Positions 7,075 through 13,105 of a stretch of DNA of 13,105 nucleotides are shown piece after piece. Position 1 is the stretch's first letter. The number at the start of each line of letters is the position of its first letter. Source of the DNA: Gammaproteobacteria bacterium (GTDB taxonomy: Bacteria; Pseudomonadota; Gammaproteobacteria; Enterobacterales; Psychrobiaceae); contig JABSRS010000055.1 of the NCBI GenBank assembly GCA_013214885.1, positions 1-13,105 of the forward strand, given 5' to 3'. Made by a program: the position numbers and the translations under genes. Under the pieces are notes generated by a model. The model had not been told where the DNA came from. It saw only the letters and a list, made by a program, of their open reading frames with translations, and did no database searches.

Positions 7075-8532
7075 TTAACCTTTCCAGAAAGTTGGAGTAA
7101 AGAGGACTAACAAAGTGAAAATTTCGAGGCGTCCGAATAACATAGCGACCACTAGCACCCACTTGGCACTATCGTTAATATTGCCGTAATGGGCTGCCAC
7201 CTCGCCGAGTCCTGGGCCTAGATTATTCAAGCAGGCTGCTGTCGCACTAAAAGCAGTCATATCATCAAGCCCAGTGTATAACAGAGCTAACATGCACATC
7301 ACAAAGACTAACGCATAGGCAGCAAAGAAGCCCCACACCGCATCAACCACTCGGTCTGGCAACGCTTTATTACCCAGTCGGATCGCGTAAATAGCGCGTG
7401 GGTGAACCAAGCGTTTAAGCTCGCGCGCCCCCTGCAAAAAGAGCAACACCACTCGAATGACTTTCATCCCGCCACCGGTCGACCCAGCACAACCACCAAC
7501 AAATGATGCAAAGATTAACAATAAGGGTAAAAACAATGGCCAGCCACTAAAGCTTTCAGTACCAAAGCCAGCAGTGGTCGCCATTGATACCGCCTGAAAT
7601 AGCGCATGATTAAATGCCTCATCAGCGGTTAAATAGATATTTTCTTTATATAGCACCAAGAACACAATCAGCACTAACCCGAGTTGTAACCCTAGGAACA
7701 AGCGCATTTCTGGATCGCTAAAGTAAGAACGCAACATTTTTTTAGGCCGAATAATCGCGGCATAATGAAGACTAAAATTAATCCCTGAAATAAGTAAAAA
7801 CACCACACAAATAAGATTAATTACGTGGGAGTCAAAATAGCCCATGCTGGCATCGTGGGTGGAGAAACCACCAATCGCAATGGTCGAGAAACTATGGCAA
7901 ATAGCATCAAATGCCGTCATGCCAGCAAGCCAGTAGGCAACAGCACAGGCAATGGTCAGGGTAAAATAGATATACCATAATGCCTTGGCAGTTTCGGCTA
8001 TGCGAGGGGTCATTTTGGAATCTTTAACGGGGCCAGGAGTTTCTGCGCGATACAACTGCATACCACCAACGCCGAGCATTGGCAAAACAGCGACCGCTAA
8101 TACGATAATTCCCATGCCGCCAAGCCATTGCAACAAATGACGATAAAACAATATGGCTTTGGGTAAATCGTCTAACCCAGTGATCACCGTAGCACCTGTG
8201 GTGGTCAGTGCCGAAAATGACTCAAATACGCTATCTGTGAGGCTCATATCGGGACGATCGGACAACAAAAATGGCACTGCACCTACGCTGCCAAGTGCCA
8301 GCCAAAACATCACCACCACGATAAAGCCATCGCGCACAGTTAACTCGCGGCGATGCGTACGGTTCGGGTACCAGAAACATAAACCGATAATGACACAGAT
8401 AACAAATGACTGTGTAAATGCCACACCACCACCATCATTATAGATGGCCGCCACCAGTCCAGGTAACAACAACGTGGTACTAAAAATAGTGATTAATAAA
8501 CCCAGAATTCGGATGAGGCTACGTGTCTGCAT
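7075..8532 (-). CDS. trkH: Trk potassium uptake membrane subunit TrkH
   Basis: TrkH is the inner-membrane potassium channel subunit, gated by the TrkA ring. The 485-residue product (E. coli 483) is full length, with many hydrophobic helices and the four pore-loop filters of the family: TTTGATV (110-116), TIAIGGF (217-223), TTAGFGT (319-325) and LNNLGPGL (435-442). The conserved GGMGIIVLAVAVLPMLGVGGMQL and GGCAGSTGGGMKVIR stretches are present. The start MQTRSLIRILGLL matches the family, though its ribosome binding site is weak. It heads the trkH-hemG-DUF2982-like run. Its usual partner gene trkA, about 2.5 kb away, is interrupted. Unless another TrkA exists or the amber codon is read through, TrkH would lack its regulator. 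Confidence 0.97.
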   Translation of the reverse strand: MQTRSLIRILGLLITIFSTTLLLPGLVAAIYNDGGGVAFTQSFVICVIIGLCFWYPNRTHRRELTVRDGFIVVVMFWLALGSVGAVPFLLSDRPDMSLTDSVFESFSALTTTGATVITGLDDLPKAILFYRHLLQWLGGMGIIVLAVAVLPMLGVGGMQLYRAETPGPVKDSKMTPRIAETAKALWYIYFTLTIACAVAYWLAGMTAFDAICHSFSTIAIGGFSTHDASMGYFDSHVINLICVVFLLISGINFSLHYAAIIRPKKMLRSYFSDPEMRLFLGLQLGLVLIVFLVLYKENIYLTADEAFNHALFQAVSMATTAGFGTESFSGWPLFLPLLLIFASFVGGCAGSTGGGMKVIRVVLLFLQGARELKRLVHPRAIYAIRLGNKALPDRVVDAVWGFFAAYALVFVMCMLALLYTGLDDMTAFSATAACLNNLGPGLGEVAAHYGNINDSAKWVLVVAMLFGRLEIFTLLVLFTPTFWKG

Positions 8533-8574
8533 ATAAGGCTAAGAGTTTCAAAGGTGATTAACAAAGAATCGTTA

Positions 8575-8796
8575 ATGTACCACAGCTATGGTAGGAAAAA
8601 TATTGATTTACTTGTGATAGTTCTGTGGTTAAGTGCATTTATCATCGGCTTAAATCATTTAATTTATATTTCTACAGTTCCAGCACATGATTCTCAAATA
8701 ACTGATAAAAATATACTCTTTTTTTTGCCAAAACTGCCATTAATTCATTTATTTATCTTGTTATTATTGTACAAAAAATATACTTTATCTATCTAA
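8575..8796 (+). CDS. Possible small two-helix membrane protein
   Basis: An open frame of 73 codons from ATG 8575 encodes a small hydrophobic protein with two potential membrane helices: IDLLVIVLWLSAFIIGL near residues 10-26 and LPLIHLFILLLLY near 54-66. A polar loop joins them and the tail is basic (KKYTLSI). A GTG at 8554 would add seven residues, but neither start has a clear ribosome binding site. It runs with the PilZ gene 18 bases downstream, so the two may be co-transcribed. Against it, the gap to the divergent trkH start is only 42 bases, leaving little room for promoters, and I recognise no family. AT-rich spacer can produce hydrophobic frames by chance. Confidence 0.45.
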   Translation: MYHSYGRKNIDLLVIVLWLSAFIIGLNHLIYISTVPAHDSQITDKNILFFLPKLPLIHLFILLLLYKKYTLSI

Positions 8797-8814
8797 GAAG
8801 GGATCAACATCTTG

Positions 8815-9501
8815 ATGGATATCAAAAACACCAATAAAACCAAAGGTAAAACTGATTTTATCTTTGACCTCACCCCTGGAAAAATTATTGATTTGCAACT
8901 TAACACCCCAGTATTAGCTCGCTTAAAGCTAGTACTTGTCGGGTATGACGTCGGTAATTACATTATATTAAAGTATCCTGCGATATCCAAACCAACAGAA
9001 TATGCTGATGTCCTAACCGTCGGCAATGTCGCGATAGTCCGTTATATCGTTGAGGGCGAGAAAGGAGAGTGTGTGGCGTTTTCCACCACGATTAAATCAA
9101 TAGCGCTGGTCAATGAGAAATTAATCTTTCTTGAATACCCAAAGCAGGTGGAGAACCGACAACTCCGTAGTATCCAAAGAATGCAAACTCATATTCCGAC
9201 TCAAATTAGCGTCAGCTCAGCCAAAACAACCGACACCACAATCAATGGGGTGATCGTCGACATATCGTCTGAAGGTTGCCAGTTTGTTTTTAAGTCTGAC
9301 TCAGGGAATAAACAAGTTAAAAAAATCACGATAAAGGTCACGATAAACTCTTCAAATGGTTCAACCCCAACCACCATAGTCGCATTGGTTCGTAATAGTC
9401 GTTATCAGGGTGGCAAAATATTTGTCGGGATCCAATTTGAAGACAAAGAGAAAATCAAAGTGCAAAACTTAATCGACGCATTGGCCCTTGATGTATTTTA
9501 G
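8815..9501 (+). CDS. PilZ-domain c-di-GMP receptor, YcgR-like
   Basis: The 228-residue cytosolic protein has an N-terminal YcgR-type beta domain (roughly 15-110) and a C-terminal PilZ domain (about 112-225). Both c-di-GMP contact motifs are intact: the RxxxR element RSIQR at 118-122 and the D-x-S-x-x-G element DISSEG at 149-154. It should therefore bind cyclic di-GMP. In this architecture such proteins often act on flagellar motors or other surface functions, but nothing nearby (no flagellar, pilus or cellulose gene) identifies its target. AAGGGA (8798-8803) lies 11 bases before ATG 8815 and 8 before TTG 8812. The TTG would add one Met and cannot be excluded. The stop is TAG. Confidence 0.88.
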   Translation: MDIKNTNKTKGKTDFIFDLTPGKIIDLQLNTPVLARLKLVLVGYDVGNYIILKYPAISKPTEYADVLTVGNVAIVRYIVEGEKGECVAFSTTIKSIALVNEKLIFLEYPKQVENRQLRSIQRMQTHIPTQISVSSAKTTDTTINGVIVDISSEGCQFVFKSDSGNKQVKKITIKVTINSSNGSTPTTIVALVRNSRYQGGKIFVGIQFEDKEKIKVQNLIDALALDVF

Positions 9502-9516
9502 TTTATAGATGACAGG

Positions 9517-9562
9517 CATACTGTTCTCCTAACCGATTATAGCTTATTTACTTCTCAACAGC
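9517..9562 (-). repeat. Decayed copy of the atpD/atpC junction
   Basis: These 46 bases match 10966-11012, the end of atpD, the intergene and the start codon of atpC, in the same orientation. By hand alignment 42 of 47 columns agree, with four substitutions and one deleted base. On the minus strand it keeps the atpC ribosome binding site (TAGGAGAACAG) and ATG. The atpD end is frameshifted, and the ATG opens only a short frame that stops after 16 codons. Weaker similarity may continue to about 9587. It is noncoding relic sequence left by duplication or rearrangement. Confidence 0.85.
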
Positions 9563-9565
9563 GCA

Positions 9566-9595
9566 CAGCGACCATCATCGCTGCCACCGATTTTT
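9566..9595 (+). terminator. Weak stem-loop after the PilZ gene
   Basis: CAGCGA (9566-9571) and TCGCTG (9578-9583) form a perfect six-base stem with a six-base loop. A T5 run follows after seven more bases (9591-9595). The distance to the T run makes this a poor terminator; the hairpin just downstream is better. Confidence 0.25.
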
Positions 9596-9602
9596 AGATC
9601 AA

Positions 9603-9624
9603 AAAAGCGCCGTTAGGCGCTTTT
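9603..9624. terminator. Bidirectional terminator between the PilZ and M48 genes
   Basis: AAAAGCGCC (9603-9611) pairs with GGCGCTTTT (9616-9624) around the loop GTTA. The run of A on one side and T on the other makes it work in both directions. It would stop transcripts of the convergent PilZ gene (+) and M48 gene (-). Confidence 0.85.
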
Positions 9625-9651
9625 AAAAAAATTGAGCTTACTCAGGAAAAA

Positions 9652-10407
9652 TTAAGCGCGTTGCTCGATCGAAAACGCCGTAATGTGTTCAACTCGCTTG
9701 GTCATGCGCGTATGACTAGAATAAATTTCATTAATAAAACCTGCTAAAAACGGCACTCTTATTTCTTGTGCAATAAAAGTATTAATATCCAGATCTTTTC
9801 CTAATTTATCACTGCCACAAGCAAGCTTAATAAGCGCGGTAGTGGCAACATCAACATCACCCACTAGGATATAAGCGATTCGATCTGCAGTAAGTTCGCA
9901 GGCACGACTATAAGCGCTACCTAAAAAAGGAACAAACATCGCTGGCTTCATTACTAAGTTTAGCCAAAATCCAGTATGACCAGCGGCATGATGCGCAAGT
10001 TCATGAGCCAATACCATTTCAATGCTTTTGTTATCTTCTGTTTTTAATAAATCTATCAACGAGCTATACATTAATACAAATTTTTTACTGAGAAATTTAA
10101 TCGCTAACGCATTCATTGCACCTTCGGAATTAACAATGAAAAATTCAGGCACATCTTTTAGGCCCAACTTATCTGACAGTGCCAACTTGATGTTATGTAG
10201 CTGTGGGAATTGACCCTCATTGACATGCACCGCATTGCCATAAACTGAGGCCTCGAAAAACTTTTGCGCCATCCACAACGAAAAAGCAATGAAAGGTAGA
10301 AATATCGCTATTGTAAAAAATAGCGGGATCCACAATAGTACCCCGACCGCAATACAAATAGCACGGTAGACACTTTCTTTAGAGTGACGGAGTTTATTAA
10401 TATTCAT
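9652..10407 (-). CDS. M48-family membrane zinc metalloprotease
   Basis: This 251-residue protein carries the zinc-protease motif HELAH at 135-139 (Glu136 catalytic) and a downstream third ligand, Glu171, in CELTADRIA, the E-x-x-x-D pattern of M48 (HtpX/Ste24/Oma1-type) peptidases. A long hydrophobic segment at about 16-48 should anchor it in the inner membrane, possibly as a hairpin. A second, weaker hydrophobic region is FWLNLVMKPAMFVPFLG at 147-163. It ends SHTRMTKRVEHI, like the common M48 tail. HtpX-type members degrade damaged membrane proteins, but the HtpX assignment itself is not shown here. AAGGA lies about 7 bases before the ATG. It sits downstream of the atp operon terminator with its own promoter, so it is probably not part of that operon. 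Confidence 0.88.
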   Translation of the reverse strand: MNINKLRHSKESVYRAICIAVGVLLWIPLFFTIAIFLPFIAFSLWMAQKFFEASVYGNAVHVNEGQFPQLHNIKLALSDKLGLKDVPEFFIVNSEGAMNALAIKFLSKKFVLMYSSLIDLLKTEDNKSIEMVLAHELAHHAAGHTGFWLNLVMKPAMFVPFLGSAYSRACELTADRIAYILVGDVDVATTALIKLACGSDKLGKDLDINTFIAQEIRVPFLAGFINEIYSSHTRMTKRVEHITAFSIEQRA

Positions 10408-10446
10408 GAAAAAATCCTTGTTAAATTAAATAGATATCAATTGACA

Positions 10447-10475
10447 AGTATAACAACCTATTGAGTAAGAATGAA
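10447..10475 (-). promoter_or_regulatory. Extended -10 promoter for the M48 gene
   Basis: On the minus strand TATACT (10447-10452) is preceded by TGT, giving an extended -10 element. A weak -35, TTCATT (10470-10475), lies 17 bases upstream. The site is between the atp terminator and the M48 start. A nearby TTGTCA without a well-spaced -10 is a less likely alternative. Confidence 0.45.
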
Positions 10476-10487
10476 GAAGCTCAAAAC

Positions 10488-10515
10488 AAAAAAAGCACCC
10501 GAAGGTGCTTTTTTT
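10488..10515 (-). terminator. Terminator of the ATP synthase operon
   Basis: Read on the minus strand, GCACC-TTCG-GGTGC forms a five-base stem closed by a very stable UUCG tetraloop and followed by seven T. The A run on the other side extends the stem. It lies 27 bases after the atpC stop codon and should end the atp transcript. Confidence 0.9.
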
Positions 10516-10542
10516 CAATCATTAACAAGGTTAAATAATAAA

Positions 10543-10965
10543 TTACTTAGCGTTCTTACGAACCATTTGCAGAACACGTAACTGAGCAACAGCAAATGCT
10601 AGTTGGGCAGCCGCTTCGGCATAATCGATATCGCCAGAGGCGTTGTTAATGTTTTCTTCAGCAAGGCGCTTAGCTTCTTCAGCAGCGTTCTCGTCAAGAT
10701 CACCACCACGAATAGCAATATCAGCAAGGATATTAACTGTTCCGGGTTGGATCTCTAAGATACCGCCAGAAAGGAAAATAATTTCTTCCTCTCCGTTCTG
10801 TTTCACTAGGCGTACCATGCCAGGCTTGATGCTAGTAAGCAGTGGTGCGTGGCCAGGCATAACACCTAGCTCACCCGCTTCACCAGTTACTTGAACTGAT
10901 TCAACGCGACCAGAAAAAATACTTTCTTCTGCGCTTACAACATCAAGCTGTACAGTCATAGCAGC

Positions 10966-10968
<3 letters not shown>
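10543..10968 (-). CDS. atpC: ATP synthase F1 epsilon subunit
   Basis: Epsilon is part of the central stalk of F1Fo ATP synthase and inhibits ATP hydrolysis through its mobile C-terminal helices. The 141-residue protein (E. coli 139) shows the N-terminal beta-sandwich with [31 protein letters not shown] (about 25-55) and [12 protein letters not shown] (about 65-76). Two helices follow, from [18 protein letters not shown] to the end. The ATG start matches the family and is preceded by TAGGAG nine bases upstream. It follows atpD after 17 bases. It ends the operon, and the gene beyond the terminator is an M48 protease. Confidence 0.97.
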
Positions 10969-12371
<1,403 letters not shown>

Positions 12372-12399
12372 CTATCCTCTAAGTTTATTAAATCTAAGC

Positions 12400-13105
12400 C
12401 TAAACTGCAGCTGCGCCAGCAACAATCTCACCCAATTCTTGAGTGATGCTTGCTTGACGTGCTTTGTTATAAACAAGTTGCAAATCGTCGATCATATCAG
12501 ATGCGTTATCAGTAGCAGACTTCATCGCTACCATACGTGCTGCCATTTCACAGGCCACGTTTTCTACCACACCTTGATAAACCTGAGACTCTACGTAGCG
12601 CACAAGAAGTGTATCTAGCAATTCTTTAGCGTCTGGTTCGTAGAGGTAATCCCAATGATGAGATTTCTCTGATTCTGCCTCTTGCTTTGGCAAAGGTAAC
12701 AATTGATCGATCGCCGGTGTCTGAATCATGGTGTTTACAAACTTGTTGTAAACCACATATAAACGATCCAATTTACCTTCGTCGTATGCGTTAAGCATTA
12801 CCTGAACACTACCGATTAACTCTTTTAATGACGGCTTATCACCCAAACCAGAAGTTTGTGCAATAACATTGCCATTACCAAAGCTATTAAAGAATGTCAC
12901 TGCTTTGGTACCAATTAATGCAAAATCAATTTCTGCACCTTTGGTTGACCATTGCGCCGCATCTTTCATCGTCTGTTTAAACAAGTTAATGTTCAGGCCA
13001 CCACATAGGCCACGGTCACTCGAAATGACAATGTAACCTACGCGCTTGACGTCTCGTGCTTCCATATAAGAATGACGATATTCCAAGCTGCCTTCAGCAA
13101 TATGA
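12400..13105 (-). CDS. atpG: ATP synthase F1 gamma subunit (5' end outside window)
   Basis: Gamma is the rotating central shaft linking the Fo ring to the catalytic beta subunits. The visible 234 residues begin [15 protein letters not shown] at the right edge and run to the C-terminus. About 50 N-terminal residues of a roughly 287-residue protein are missing. Recognisable stretches are [16 protein letters not shown], the [12 protein letters not shown] helix and the signature C-terminal helix [27 protein letters not shown]. It precedes atpD in the usual atpG-atpD-atpC order. Its stop codon is TAG. Confidence 0.98.
   Translation of the reverse strand, partial: HIAEGSLEYRHSYMEARDVKRVGYIVISSDRGLCGGLNINLFKQTMKDAAQWSTKGAEIDFALIGTKAVTFFNSFGNGNVIAQTSGLGDKPSLKELIGSVQVMLNAYDEGKLDRLYVVYNKFVNTMIQTPAIDQLLPLPKQEAESEKSHHWDYLYEPDAKELLDTLLVRYVESQVYQGVVENVACEMAARMVAMKSATDNASDMIDDLQLVYNKARQASITQELGEIVAGAAAV

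Overview
The window looks like ordinary chromosome from a marine-type gammaproteobacterium of the Alteromonadales (Shewanella/Colwellia/Pseudoalteromonas-like). The reasons are the gene order def-fmt-rsmB-trkA with a divergent LysM gene, a nearby trkH-hemG pair, close residue-level similarity to the E. coli proteins, and moderately AT-rich sequence with AAGGA/GGAG-type ribosome binding sites. This placement is inference from memory of gene orders, not a database result.

Left arm (1-4605): the 5' part of a secreted LysM protein on the minus strand diverges from a tight plus-strand cluster. The cluster is def (peptide deformylase), fmt (Met-tRNAi formyltransferase, TTG start one base after def), rsmB (16S rRNA m5C967 methyltransferase, overlapping fmt by ATGA) and trkA. 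Def and Fmt are the two ends of the N-formyl-methionine cycle. trkA is broken by an in-frame TAG at codon 132, although everything downstream of it is conserved in frame.

Middle (4606-9501): a 291-bp spacer rich in inverted repeats is followed by a promoter and an ATP-grasp ligase gene of unknown substrate. This gene converges on, and overlaps by 15 bases, the last gene of a minus-strand trkH-hemG-DUF2982-like run. TrkH is the membrane partner of TrkA, so both halves of the Trk potassium system lie in one neighbourhood while only trkH is intact. Divergent from trkH are a possible small two-helix membrane protein and a YcgR-like PilZ protein with both c-di-GMP-binding motifs.

Right arm (9502-13105, minus strand): the end of the ATP synthase operon, atpG (5' end outside the window), atpD and atpC, closed by a UUCG-loop terminator. 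Downstream lies an M48-family membrane metalloprotease with its own promoter and a shared bidirectional terminator. Between that terminator and the PilZ gene is a 46-base decayed copy of the atpD/atpC junction, which is direct sequence evidence of an old duplication or rearrangement here.

I see no CRISPR array, phage, insertion sequence, tRNA or rRNA. The observations most worth checking are the trkA amber codon, the atpD/atpC junction copy and the folded spacer after trkA. I found no convincing new multi-gene system.
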